From: Clostridiales bacterium
Lineage (GTDB): Bacteria > Bacillota > Clostridia > Saccharofermentanales > Saccharofermentanaceae
DNA length: 64,000 bases
Reading direction: 5' to 3'
NCBI GenBank assembly: GCA_017451265.1
Contig: JAFSPU010000003.1
Location: forward strand, 248,001-312,000
A model generated the notes under the pieces. That model ran no database searches. It was not told where the DNA came from and worked only from the letters and a program-made list of their open reading frames with translations. The position numbers and the translations under genes were made by a program. Numbering within the stretch: the stretch's first letter is position 1; the number at the start of each line of letters is the position of its first letter. Shown piece by piece: positions 54,280-63,702 of this stretch.

Positions 54280-57006
54280 TTATTTTTCCATATACAGAAG
54301 TCCGAAGGTACCCGCTCCGCAGTTAACTGCAATGGCAGGTGACGCCTGTTTGAAATAGATCTGATCGAAGTCCATTCTCTTCTCTATCTGCTCGCGGATC
54401 CAGTCTGTCTCTCGCTTGGTCAAGCCTACATAAGTTACAAACAGAACACGGTTATCGATTGCAGCAGGAGTGGACAAGGCTGAAGCGATATAGCTCTTCC
54501 AGGCCCTCTCGCGAGCTCCGAAATAAGTCATTCCGACACCCATCTTACCCTTGCGCAGAACAAGAACAGGACGACCCATCAATGACTTAACAACATTTGC
54601 GACACCGTTTCCGACCTGGCCCGCGCGTGCCAGGAAGTCGAGATTATCAACGATAAAGCTTGTGCGGATCTTTTTCTTAACCTGCTCAAGTTCTTCTACG
54701 ATTTTTTCCGGAGGCATTCCTAGATCAGCCATACGTGCCGCCTCGAGCGCGAGTATTCCCTGACCGCTGGAAAGGTGCAAAGAGTCGATAACAAATACAT
54801 TATCGAAAGACCTTGCAGCGTCGATTGCAGGCTTGTAACCGGAGTTCTCTACATGGCTCGAGATAGAGATATGGATGACGTTATTCGCATAAGACAGCTG
54901 CTTGGCGAAGAACTCCTCCGCTTCTCTTACAGTAGGACCCATAGGCATTACCGCATTTGTCGGATCTTCCATATACTTAAGAACACCCAGGGTCTCGATC
55001 TCCTTGCCGTCCTTGAAAACACCTTCTGCGGTGCGGACCTTATGAGGCAGGATACCGATCTTATACTTACGGATAACTTCAGGAGCCAAGTCAGCTACAC
55101 TCTCCGTAGTAATGATGACACTCTTACGCTTATTGCTGCCGTTCATCCACGAGATAGATTCCTCTGCGATCTCGCTTCTCTGACCTGTGATCTTTACCAT
55201 CTCCTTCGGCAGGATATTGTAAAGCTCGTTCTCAAGTTCTTCACCGCTTACAGGCTTGCTTAAGTATCCGTCGAAATTCTCACGAGCATACAACGCACGG
55301 TTCTCTTCGTCGGCATTCGCGGTAAGGATTATGATGGCAGTCTCGCGGCATCTTCCTCCCGTCTGTTCCTTGATCTTACGGCGGCATTCGATACCATCCA
55401 TCTCGGGCATCAGGTGATCCATGAAGATGGCATCGTACTTAACATTAAGCGTTCTTCTTAAAGCCTCGGCACCGCTTGTGACAGTATCGATACGTACTTT
55501 GGTACTTCTTAGAAGCTTGCTTACAACCATGAGGTTGGCTTCGTTATCATCGACAACGAGAATGCGGGCATCAGGAGCCTCGAACTTAGGAGCGTACTCC
55601 TTACGCTTGGCAGCTCCGTGTGATTTCTCAAAATCATACTGTCCTACGGAACCCTCACGCTCTACTCTCTGAGGAATCTCGATGATGAATGTGGAGCCCT
55701 TCTTGTAAACGCTGTTAACCGTGATCTTACCGCCCATGAGATCAACAAGCTGCTTTACGATGGAAAGGCCGAGACCGGTACCTTCGATGTGCTTGTTAAC
55801 TGTCTCATCGACTCTCTTAAATGCCGAGAACAGATAAGGGATATCCTCACTCTTAATACCGATACCGGTATCAGAGATCATGTATATCATATTGCAGATC
55901 TTATCTTCCTTCATCTCACACTGTACGGAGAGAGTTACCGATCCTTCACTCGTGTACTTGATGGCATTGTTGATAACATTGATGAGGATCTGCTTGATAC
56001 GCACCTCATCACCTACGAGCTCAGCGGGGATATCAGGAGATACATCGACATTGAAGTCGAGCTTCTTATCCTTTGCTCTGATCCAGAGCATACCGACGAT
56101 ATCAGAGAGCATGTCACCTGTGCGGTAAGGCTCGATGAGAAGCTGCATGCGTCCGGACTGGAACTTACTCATATCGAGGATATCGTTGATGAGGTTAAGG
56201 AGCAGCTTACCTGCAGCCTTGATATTGACCGCATCCTCGATAACTTCCTCGCTTACATCCTCTCTTAAGATCATCTCATTAAGACCGATGATCGTATTTA
56301 TAGGAGTTCTGATCTCATGGCTCATGTTGGAGAAAAAGCTGTTCTGAGCCTTGTTCAGCATCTCGATCTCTTTATGCTGTCTCTCCGCCTTTACAAGCTG
56401 ATCATTCAGCTTGTACCTGGTGTAAGACATAATGATTCCCATAAGAACCTGGAATACGGAGAAGATCGTGAAGTTTGCCATCTCGTTAGGCTCGATCGCA
56501 CCCTTGTTTACCATGATGTAAAGGAATGTCATTACCACACAGTTCGACGTGACTGAGACAGTTACATAAGCGATGGGGTTAAAGTATACGCACAAAGGTA
56601 CAACGAGCGCGACGGTCATGAACAAAGTCGTATCTACGGTTCCTCTTGCCATGGAGTTAACGATAACCAGAGATATTACCCACGCATAAAGCGACATTCC
56701 CATGAAGTGGTTCAGGCCGTATACGGTCTTATACCTGGTCGCATAATCCTTCATGGCATAGTGTATTCCGGCGAACCAGATAATTACTACTACAAGAAGC
56801 CAGATATAGCACAGCTGATGATAAAGAACCGTCGTTCCTCCGAAATAAGGAGGATAAACGAATGTAAGTGTCAGGAAGATCACCGCCGTAATGAACGATA
56901 TATACATCGTGACACGAGTAGGTCCTATGGACTCGTAATATGTTGACTTTACAGCCTCCGGGTCATTGGTCGTCGGCTTGAACAGATATCTTAATATGTC
57001 TCTCAT
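54280..57006 (-). CDS. Hybrid histidine kinase with receiver and C-terminal DegV domain
   Basis: A 908-residue fusion. Six or so membrane segments (about 32-52, 62-82, 98-120, 124-142, 146-166, 178-196) lead to a kinase core: H-box FFSNMSHEIRTPINTIIG (His230), N-box NVINNAIKYT, G1 SDTGIGIKSED and GTGLGLSIV. A receiver (about 480-602) follows with Asp530 in AIFMDHLMPEMDG. Residues ~629-908 are a complete DegV fatty-acid-binding domain: ITTESVADLAPEVIRKYKIG, VIHISISSHVENSGY, VIDSLHLSSGQGILALEAA, SFIVDNLDFLARAGQ. DegV proteins bind fatty acids and deliver them for phospholipid synthesis. The start overlaps the previous kinase stop (ATGA); AGGGAGG precedes it. Confidence 0.93.
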   Translation of the reverse strand: MRDILRYLFKPTTNDPEAVKSTYYESIGPTRVTMYISFITAVIFLTLTFVYPPYFGGTTVLYHQLCYIWLLVVVIIWFAGIHYAMKDYATRYKTVYGLNHFMGMSLYAWVISLVIVNSMARGTVDTTLFMTVALVVPLCVYFNPIAYVTVSVTSNCVVMTFLYIMVNKGAIEPNEMANFTIFSVFQVLMGIIMSYTRYKLNDQLVKAERQHKEIEMLNKAQNSFFSNMSHEIRTPINTIIGLNEMILREDVSEEVIEDAVNIKAAGKLLLNLINDILDMSKFQSGRMQLLIEPYRTGDMLSDIVGMLWIRAKDKKLDFNVDVSPDIPAELVGDEVRIKQILINVINNAIKYTSEGSVTLSVQCEMKEDKICNMIYMISDTGIGIKSEDIPYLFSAFKRVDETVNKHIEGTGLGLSIVKQLVDLMGGKITVNSVYKKGSTFIIEIPQRVEREGSVGQYDFEKSHGAAKRKEYAPKFEAPDARILVVDDNEANLMVVSKLLRSTKVRIDTVTSGAEALRRTLNVKYDAIFMDHLMPEMDGIECRRKIKEQTGGRCRETAIIILTANADEENRALYARENFDGYLSKPVSGEELENELYNILPKEMVKITGQRSEIAEESISWMNGSNKRKSVIITTESVADLAPEVIRKYKIGILPHKVRTAEGVFKDGKEIETLGVLKYMEDPTNAVMPMGPTVREAEEFFAKQLSYANNVIHISISSHVENSGYKPAIDAARSFDNVFVIDSLHLSSGQGILALEAARMADLGMPPEKIVEELEQVKKKIRTSFIVDNLDFLARAGQVGNGVANVVKSLMGRPVLVLRKGKMGVGMTYFGARERAWKSYIASALSTPAAIDNRVLFVTYVGLTKRETDWIREQIEKRMDFDQIYFKQASPAIAVNCGAGTFGLLYMEK

Positions 57007-59576
57007 GCCAGATCACCTCCCTTGGCAGAATCATCTTCCGGCACGAATTCGAACACCTCATCGTCCTCTTCAACTGCCGGAATACTCATAAGCAGAGATT
57101 TGATCTCGCCGCATATTCTTGCGTAATCCATCATTGCCTGATCGTGATTGCTTACAATGAAGCCTTCATCAGAAGCCTTGGCAGCCATCTCAAGCGACTT
57201 GGCTTTCTCGGACAGATCGGCCGCACCGATCATCTTCGAAGTGCTCTTAAGCGCATGCACGAAGATCTCGTAATTGTGCCAGTCCTTCTTACTGTAAGAA
57301 GACTTCATAGATTCGAGTTTCTCATCAGACTCGGATGCAAACTGGATAAGAAGGGACTTATAGAAATCCTCATCATCCACACAGTACTTAAGACCTGCTG
57401 CAGTGTTAATGCCGGCGGCATCAAGTTTCTCCAGAGGATCGGCTGTCTGTGCATCACCGGAAACAGGCACCGGAGCTTTACGCTCTTCCTCATAATCATC
57501 TTCTTCCTCTGCAGTGCTGCCGTCATCATAGGAGATCGACTTCTTAGGGAGAACGAGCTTCAGTACACGCTCAAGCTCTTCCGTCTCTACAGGCTTACTT
57601 ACAAATCCGTCGAAGCCCTCTGCCAGGAACATCTGCTTGGCAGAGCTCATGGCATTTGCAGTTAGTGCAACGATCGGGATAGAAGCATTTAGTCCGGATA
57701 CATCCGTACGTATTCTCTTCATAGCCTCCACGCCGTCCATTCCGCTCATCATGTGGTCCATGAAGATGATATCGAATACCTTCTCGCGGCAGATGTCGAT
57801 GGACTCCTGACCGGAAGTAACGGTAGTAACCTCCATGCCGTAACGGGAGAAGATACTCCTTGCTACTACGAGGTTCATGGACTCATCGTCAACTACGAGT
57901 GCACGCACGCCGTTGCAGCGCATCTTCTTGACGGTGGAATCGGGATCGCCGACAGACGAGTTAAGAACGGATACTACCGGGAAGCAGTAGAACGGCTTCT
58001 CGACAATCTTTACGCGTGAGTTCTTGGGCAGAACGAGATCATCGTTTGCAACGACGGCAACTACCATATCGCGCGCGAGCTTCTCGAGAAGTTCCACATT
58101 ACTCAAGTACTCGTCCTCGCCGACAAACACATGTGTTAAGTGTATCGAGTCGCGAAGGAGCTTCAGGTTGCTTGCGTTGTTTACGCGGTGCATCTGGACG
58201 CCGAGGCCCTTAACGATATTAAGTACCATGGCGTTGTAGTAATCACGCACAGCCGGGTTATCGTACTTCTCGAAGTGCAGGAAAGCACCGAGGCACAGCT
58301 TGTCGGGATTTGCCACAGACATGCAGGAAACGGGATCAACTACCTTCTGAGGGATACTGACGTGTACTGTGGTGCCGACGTCAGGCTTACTGTCGATGGT
58401 CATGAAGCCGCCGAGGAGTGAAACGAAACCGGATACGATCGCAAGGCCTAGGCCTAAGCCGCCGCCCTTTCTGGTGCGGGAAGAATCAGCCTGGTAGAAG
58501 CTCTCATATACCTTCTCGAGCTCGTACTCACTCATTCCGATACCGGTGTCCGTGATCTCGATGCAGAGGTTAACGCCGTACTCCTGTTCCTCAGTGGAGA
58601 TCCTTACATAAACACCGCCCTTCTGAGTGTACTTAAGGCCGTTGCTGATCAAAGCCTTAAGGATCTTCTTGAGCTTGCTTACATCTGAATTCATTACCGC
58701 AGGGATCGAAGGATCCACATCGATAATGAGCTCGACGTCCTTATTCTTATACTGCTTGATCTCGGTAACCAGATCATGCAGCACGGACGAGAGCATATAG
58801 TCTTCGTTGTTACGGACCGCCTTATGTCTGTCGATCTCGGAATAATCAAGGATATCGCTGATCTGCTCAGCTACACGTCTTCCTGCATTGCGTACAGAGA
58901 TCATGTCGCCTTCCACAGCGCGGTTACGGCTCTTCTCGATACAGATCGTAGAAAGGCCGATGATGGCGTTAACAGGTGTTCGAAGCTCGTGGGATACATT
59001 GGCAAGGAAGTCGTTCAACTTCTCTGTTGCTTCCTTAAGCTGGATTACTTCGTCCTTGGATCTGTTAAGAACTTCCTCCCACTTGTCGATGATGATCTTG
59101 GCAAATCTTCCGATAAAGAAGACCATGACAAAGTGAAGGATTGAACGGGAAATGATAAGCGCATCGAAGGGCTCATGCTCGATCACCATCATAACGATCT
59201 CATAGGTCATGGTACCGTAAAATGTAAACTGGCACAGACTTATGAGAGACTTGATACCCGTCATCGTGAACAGCATGATAAGCGCTGACATGACTACCGC
59301 CAGATCAAATGTGCTTGTTCTGTGGGTACCGTAGAAGAAGAACTCACCCATCATGAGGACCGCATATATCCAGATCCTGACTCCCGCGGGAGTGTTGTGT
59401 CTGATATGAAGCACCCAGCTGACTATTACGCCCGCGAGGACCAGAAGGAGCATCCATGTCTCCCACCCCATCAGGAATGATTCGATAATAAGCGCCGCCG
59501 AGAACAGCGTGTAGCTTATAAGAAGCGTCAGGTGCGATGTCTGGAATAATCCATTGGTTTCGGAATTCGTGGTCAT
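57003..59576 (-). CDS. Hybrid histidine kinase with receiver and HPt domain
   Basis: An 857-residue protein. Five or six membrane segments (about 14-32, 38-57, 65-83, 90-106, 108-131, 143-160), a coiled linker, then a kinase core: DFLANVSHELRTPVNAIIG (His196), ALISNGLKYT, TDTGIGMSEYE and GLGLGLAIV. Residues ~420-540 look like a worn receiver lacking a normal phosphoacceptor. A true receiver (about 556-675) has VVDDE and Asp607 in FMDHMMSGMDG. An HPt domain (about 715-835) has FVHALKSTSKMIGA (His774). It is BarA/EvgS-like in arrangement and can run a full phosphorelay alone. The start is 6 bp after the preceding gene. Confidence 0.93.
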   Translation of the reverse strand: MTTNSETNGLFQTSHLTLLISYTLFSAALIIESFLMGWETWMLLLVLAGVIVSWVLHIRHNTPAGVRIWIYAVLMMGEFFFYGTHRTSTFDLAVVMSALIMLFTMTGIKSLISLCQFTFYGTMTYEIVMMVIEHEPFDALIISRSILHFVMVFFIGRFAKIIIDKWEEVLNRSKDEVIQLKEATEKLNDFLANVSHELRTPVNAIIGLSTICIEKSRNRAVEGDMISVRNAGRRVAEQISDILDYSEIDRHKAVRNNEDYMLSSVLHDLVTEIKQYKNKDVELIIDVDPSIPAVMNSDVSKLKKILKALISNGLKYTQKGGVYVRISTEEQEYGVNLCIEITDTGIGMSEYELEKVYESFYQADSSRTRKGGGLGLGLAIVSGFVSLLGGFMTIDSKPDVGTTVHVSIPQKVVDPVSCMSVANPDKLCLGAFLHFEKYDNPAVRDYYNAMVLNIVKGLGVQMHRVNNASNLKLLRDSIHLTHVFVGEDEYLSNVELLEKLARDMVVAVVANDDLVLPKNSRVKIVEKPFYCFPVVSVLNSSVGDPDSTVKKMRCNGVRALVVDDESMNLVVARSIFSRYGMEVTTVTSGQESIDICREKVFDIIFMDHMMSGMDGVEAMKRIRTDVSGLNASIPIVALTANAMSSAKQMFLAEGFDGFVSKPVETEELERVLKLVLPKKSISYDDGSTAEEEDDYEEERKAPVPVSGDAQTADPLEKLDAAGINTAAGLKYCVDDEDFYKSLLIQFASESDEKLESMKSSYSKKDWHNYEIFVHALKSTSKMIGAADLSEKAKSLEMAAKASDEGFIVSNHDQAMMDYARICGEIKSLLMSIPAVEEDDEVFEFVPEDDSAKGGDLA

Positions 59577-59582
59577 ACTGTT

Positions 59583-61946
59583 TTAGCCCTTTAGTCTGTA
59601 GTCTTTGTCCTCTTCGATAATCGAGAGCATTATGTCTGCGAATGTCGGATCGAACTGGATTCCCTTGCCGTTCGCAATCTCTTTTTTTATCTCATCCTGC
59701 GGCAGATGATTACGGTAGCTTCTGTCGGAAGACATTGCATCATAAGCATCAGCCACCGCGATTATCCTTGCCTCCTCGGGGATCTTATCTCCCTTCAGGC
59801 CGTCAGGGTAACCCGTGCCGTCATAGCGCTCATGATGGTGCTTGGCACCCAGCGCGATCTTGGGGTTATCCTCTATCTTCTGCAGTATCGCCGCACCCAT
59901 AACGGAGTGCTTCTTTATCTGCTCATACTCTTCGTCAGTAAGTGAGCCTTTCTTGTTAAGGACCGTGATCGGGATACCAATCTTTCCTACGTCATGCAGG
60001 ATACCCATCATGTAGATTTCGTCCTGCCTTGCCTCAGAGTAGCCGAGCCTCTTGGCGATCATCTTGGAATACTTCGCCACGCGGCTGCTGTGTCCCTTGG
60101 TGTACACGTCCTTGGTATCGATGGCCGCCACGAGGGCACTTACTACCTGAAGGAAGAGGTTCTTATTCTCACGTGTCTTCTGCTCCACCTCAAAGTAAAG
60201 CTGCTTCTGAAGCGTAACGAGCTCGATTATGTTGTTAACTCTAAGCAGCAGCACTTCCGGCACGAAAGGCTTGCGGATAAAATCCATTGCGCCGAGCGTG
60301 AGGCCTTCTCTCTCAGCGCCGTCACTCTCGTCAGCCGTGAGGAAGATGACAGGTATCTTAGACGCGGGCGTCTCAAGGGAATGCAGTCGCTTTATCGTCT
60401 CATAGCCGTCCATGCCGGGCATCTTAACATCAAGCAGTATGAGGTCAGGCAGCACTTCTGCCTTATCAAGTTGCTCGAAAAGTGCCTCTCCCGACTTCAG
60501 CGCCGTAACATGGATTCCGCCGGAACTTAAGATCTTACCTGCAATCTGGAGATTGATGACATCGTCATCAACGATATATACCCTCTTGGTCTTCTCCACT
60601 TTGACCTGCTCGGCGTTGTTGCCGATGAACTCGATCTCATGTGTGATGGCAAGATTATCGATTCCCTTCTTATGCCAGGAATCAAGAATGTGTCCGATAA
60701 CCTTGTCGACTGAATCTGCTCTTATGTCCGTAAGGAATACGAAGTACTGATTCTTACGGTTCCTCATGAAGATATCGGACTTACGAAGCGACTCTCTTAT
60801 GTGGTTGCCGAATTCGTCGACACTCTCGTGATATTCAACAGTTGCCTGTCCTGATGCAGGTGCAAGCGTAAACAGGATCTTACATGCATTGATGTGATGC
60901 CTGATTATGTATCTGATAACGTAGCGGTAAACGGGAGAGAACGAATCCTTATCAAGCTGCAGAGCAACATTCTGAATGGATCTCTCACCGAGGATCTCTG
61001 AGAGGGCTTTGATATCAAGATCCTGTGCACCCTCAGTTTCATCCTCCATGTCATCATCGTACAGTTCATATCCGTGCTTGCCGTTCTTCTTAACGATGTA
61101 CAGGGACTTATCAGCAAGCTTAAGAAGCGAATTATACTCGTTGCCGTATCTGGGTACGAAGATACCTCCGATGGACGCACCGAGAGGGATACTCATATCA
61201 TCTCCCATCAACTCCTTGGCTTTACGCACGAGATCCGCATTGATCTTAGCGGTGATATCAGCAACTCTCTCTTCCGAGGTTACGCCCGCCGCAAAGGAAA
61301 CGAACTCATCTCCTCCGATACGACCGAACTTACTTCCGGAAGGGACCGTATCCCTTATGATGTCCGCGAAAGCGATGAGCACCTTGTCACCCATCTCGTG
61401 GCCGTAGATGTCGTTTACGAGCTTGAACGAGTCAAGATCAATCATCATGAGGCATCCGGTCGTATCCGAACACATCTTGGACAGTTCTACGCCTGTGGCG
61501 CTCTTATTAAGAAAACCCGTGAGCTTATCGATCGTAGCTTCACTCTTAAGACTCTGCATTTCCTGAGAGTTGGACAGGATATTATCAAGTCTTCTGATCA
61601 ATACATCCGGGTTAAAAGGTTTTCTTATAAAGTCCGATACACCGACCTCGAATCCGCGTGTCTCGGTATCAACGTCCTCGTCTGCCGTAAGGAAGATTAC
61701 CGGGGTCTTCATAAGCCCCTTCTTCTCTTCAAGCTCCCTTAACTTAAGCAGCGTCTCAAAGCCGTCCATCTCGGGCATCTTGATATCAAGAAGCACGAGG
61801 TCCGGCATCCCGTTAGTCTCAACATAATCAAGGAAAAATCTGCCCGATTTAAGGGCGGTGACGCGCATATTGTTCTTACTTAAAATATGACCGGCCATCT
61901 TCAGATTGGCTGTATCATCATCTACGACAATTATCCACTTCGCCAT
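59583..61946 (-). CDS. Two-receiver GGDEF and HD-GYP protein
   Basis: A 787-residue protein. Receiver 1 (about 3-122, Asp54 in LVLLDIKMPEMDG); an active-type GGDEF domain (GGDEF at 211-215, MIDLDSFKLVNDIYGHEMGD); a second GGDEF-like stretch (about 311-445) whose site is NRKNQYF and so lost; receiver 2 (about 454-572, Asp506 in LILLDVKMPGMDG); and HD-GYP (about 595-787: KGHSSRVAKYSKMIA, GILHDVGKIGIP, KHHHERYDGTGYPDGL, VADAYDAMSSDR). It pairs c-di-GMP synthesis with HD-GYP hydrolysis in one chain. The start is ATG 61946, where MAKWIIVVDDD begins and GGGGTG lies 7 nt upstream; an earlier ATG at 61988 is rejected. Confidence 0.93.
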   Translation of the reverse strand: MAKWIIVVDDDTANLKMAGHILSKNNMRVTALKSGRFFLDYVETNGMPDLVLLDIKMPEMDGFETLLKLRELEEKKGLMKTPVIFLTADEDVDTETRGFEVGVSDFIRKPFNPDVLIRRLDNILSNSQEMQSLKSEATIDKLTGFLNKSATGVELSKMCSDTTGCLMMIDLDSFKLVNDIYGHEMGDKVLIAFADIIRDTVPSGSKFGRIGGDEFVSFAAGVTSEERVADITAKINADLVRKAKELMGDDMSIPLGASIGGIFVPRYGNEYNSLLKLADKSLYIVKKNGKHGYELYDDDMEDETEGAQDLDIKALSEILGERSIQNVALQLDKDSFSPVYRYVIRYIIRHHINACKILFTLAPASGQATVEYHESVDEFGNHIRESLRKSDIFMRNRKNQYFVFLTDIRADSVDKVIGHILDSWHKKGIDNLAITHEIEFIGNNAEQVKVEKTKRVYIVDDDVINLQIAGKILSSGGIHVTALKSGEALFEQLDKAEVLPDLILLDVKMPGMDGYETIKRLHSLETPASKIPVIFLTADESDGAEREGLTLGAMDFIRKPFVPEVLLLRVNNIIELVTLQKQLYFEVEQKTRENKNLFLQVVSALVAAIDTKDVYTKGHSSRVAKYSKMIAKRLGYSEARQDEIYMMGILHDVGKIGIPITVLNKKGSLTDEEYEQIKKHSVMGAAILQKIEDNPKIALGAKHHHERYDGTGYPDGLKGDKIPEEARIIAVADAYDAMSSDRSYRNHLPQDEIKKEIANGKGIQFDPTFADIMLSIIEEDKDYRLKG

Positions 61947-62033
61947 ATGTGCACACCCCAAATTATCAATTCTGCTTAATAATAACACGGGCGCGGTAAT
62001 ATTTTCTATATTTTATTTATATATAAGGGCAAT

Positions 62034-62726
62034 TCAGAGGAACAAAAAGTATGAAAGTGCGCCCGCTGCGATGGCGCATATGAGCAGGGAAACGGCAGGA
62101 GTTGCCAGAAGCGCCTTATGGAAGCCTTTGATCCTGTTAGGAGCATCCGGATCTATCCTGATAGTTTCAGTCGAACCCAGCGGGATTTTTGCGTCTTTCG
62201 AGTTTTCGAAAGTGTCATAACAGGCCTGATATTTCTGACCGTTATAGTGATATTCGAACACCGGAGAAGTTACAGGATAAAGGATCTCGTCTCCACCGCC
62301 GTCCATAGTACGCCAGTAACCGATACAGGTCGCACTGACTTCCTCCGTATAAACAGTCTTATCAGCAGACATATATCCGATGATCTTAACGAGCATATAA
62401 AGACCGATCGCAATACTTGCGATAAGACCCATAGTCATGTAATAACTGATCGAATCCGCGGACCCTGTACTAAAGTGGAAAACTACCGCCGCTATAATCC
62501 CTGCAAGAATACATGCCCTTCCTATCCACTGAAAGACAGGGCTTTCTATGAAGTATCTGGGCGAATCCTTATCCTGCTTCATCATCTTTCCGAACCAGCC
62601 GGAAGGATTATTGAGGACAGATCTGCGGTACTCACCAAAGCTTTGGCGGAGCGCCTCCTCACCTTCAGGGCTTAATATCATCTCTTCGTTGAAGAAGAAT
62701 TCCTTGTCGTTCGGATTAAACTTCAT
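62034..62726 (-). CDS. Membrane protein with DUF3592-like region
   Basis: A 230-residue protein with hydrophobic segments at about 66-84, 92-118 and 203-228. The loop between the second and third (about 128-195: CIGYWRTMDGGG, PVFEYHYNGQKYQACYD, GSTETIRIDPDAPNRI) has the layout of DUF3592-type proteins. Function unknown. AAAGGAG precedes the ATG, 12 bp after the previous stop, so it forms a pair with 62739-63446. Confidence 0.7.
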   Translation of the reverse strand: MKFNPNDKEFFFNEEMILSPEGEEALRQSFGEYRRSVLNNPSGWFGKMMKQDKDSPRYFIESPVFQWIGRACILAGIIAAVVFHFSTGSADSISYYMTMGLIASIAIGLYMLVKIIGYMSADKTVYTEEVSATCIGYWRTMDGGGDEILYPVTSPVFEYHYNGQKYQACYDTFENSKDAKIPLGSTETIRIDPDAPNRIKGFHKALLATPAVSLLICAIAAGALSYFLFL

Positions 62727-62738
62727 AAGACATCTCCT

Positions 62739-63446
62739 TTATAGCTCTTCGAAGTCCTCGATCAAATCCTTGTAATCGTGAATAAAACCGTATTCTTTCT
62801 CGTTGCGTGTGCCGTTTACCGCGAACGCAAACCAGTCTATGAAGATCATGTAGTCGTAATCATAAAGCATAAGATGGCGTACTTCCTCTTTCGCGCCGCG
62901 CTTTGTTGTACTGCTTAACGGAAGCACCCAGACCGTGTCGGGAAAAGGCTGCCAATGCCTGTCATCTACGTAAGGATACTTCTTAAGGAAGAACTCTTTC
63001 GTAACCTCGTAGACGGTCACGCGTTCACTCTCGATGAGCCCCGTGTCCCGAAGCCAGTTGTAGAACAGATTAAATCCTTTTTCCTCATTGGTCCACAGAA
63101 CGAGTGCACCTTCGTGATACCACTCATCCATGATATCAGGATCCGTGGGTGTTACCTTGTCAAATCTCTCGTGCGCATTCTCGTAGACATACACGACTTT
63201 GTTAAGTATATGCTGGTGCAATTTGACGAGGAGCTTCGGAATAAAGTACCACGTGAGTATGAGCACAGCGGCAGCAGCGGGAATCACAAGCTGCCAAGGA
63301 AGAAACACGGACAAAGCCGCTATTATAAATATGCTTGAGACATAAGAAGCGACCACGCTTCCGATAAAAATTCCGTCGCGAGCCCTGTCCCGTCTGTTAC
63401 GGTTGATGTAAGCGATATCGAATAAGTCACCCTTCGGTGCAGCCAT
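62739..63446 (-). CDS. Membrane protein of unknown function
   Basis: A 235-residue protein with two hydrophobic segments (about 29-52 and 54-74) and a soluble region carrying WYFIPKLLVKLHQHIL, TDPDIMDEWYHEGALVLWTNEEK and a C-terminal acidic end. No family is recognised. The start is placed at ATG 63446 (MAAPKGDLFD) because GGGGG lies directly upstream; an upstream TTG at 63488 would give 14 more residues. It overlaps the 3' end of the truncated MATE gene by 20 bp, so it was probably once its operon partner. Confidence 0.65.
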   Translation of the reverse strand: MAAPKGDLFDIAYINRNRRDRARDGIFIGSVVASYVSSIFIIAALSVFLPWQLVIPAAAAVLILTWYFIPKLLVKLHQHILNKVVYVYENAHERFDKVTPTDPDIMDEWYHEGALVLWTNEEKGFNLFYNWLRDTGLIESERVTVYEVTKEFFLKKYPYVDDRHWQPFPDTVWVLPLSSTTKRGAKEEVRHLMLYDYDYMIFIDWFAFAVNGTRNEKEYGFIHDYKDLIEDFEEL

Positions 63447-63702
63447 CCCCCGTTCCCCCACAGCTGTATTCGTTATTAATTCTATCAATAACGCTTAGCA
63501 AAAGCATTATCGAAACAGCCATCATGACGGCTTCTGTCACGGGCTGCGCGTGGATGAGCCCGGTGAATCCGAAGAACTTATTGAAGATGATAAGCAGTGG
63601 GATATAAAGGATCAGCTGGCGCACTAAAGTGATGCAGAAAGCGTACACGGGCTTACCCATTGTCCAGATATCGCGCGATTCGGCTCCGTTTAACAGGTTT
63701 AT
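63427..63702 (-). pseudogene. MATE efflux transporter, C-terminal remnant
   Basis: About 80 residues remain, from SRDIWTMGKPVYAFCITLVR through QLILYIPLLIIFNKFFGFTG and two last membrane helices to the stop. The GKP...LVRQ...IPL...FGFTG pattern matches the last two helices of MATE drug/sodium antiporters (about 450 residues). Upstream of this, the frame runs into a repeat region and a stop codon, and no other MATE part is visible. The gene is therefore missing its first ~80%. An ATG at 63660 exists but cannot give a working transporter. Confidence 0.75.
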
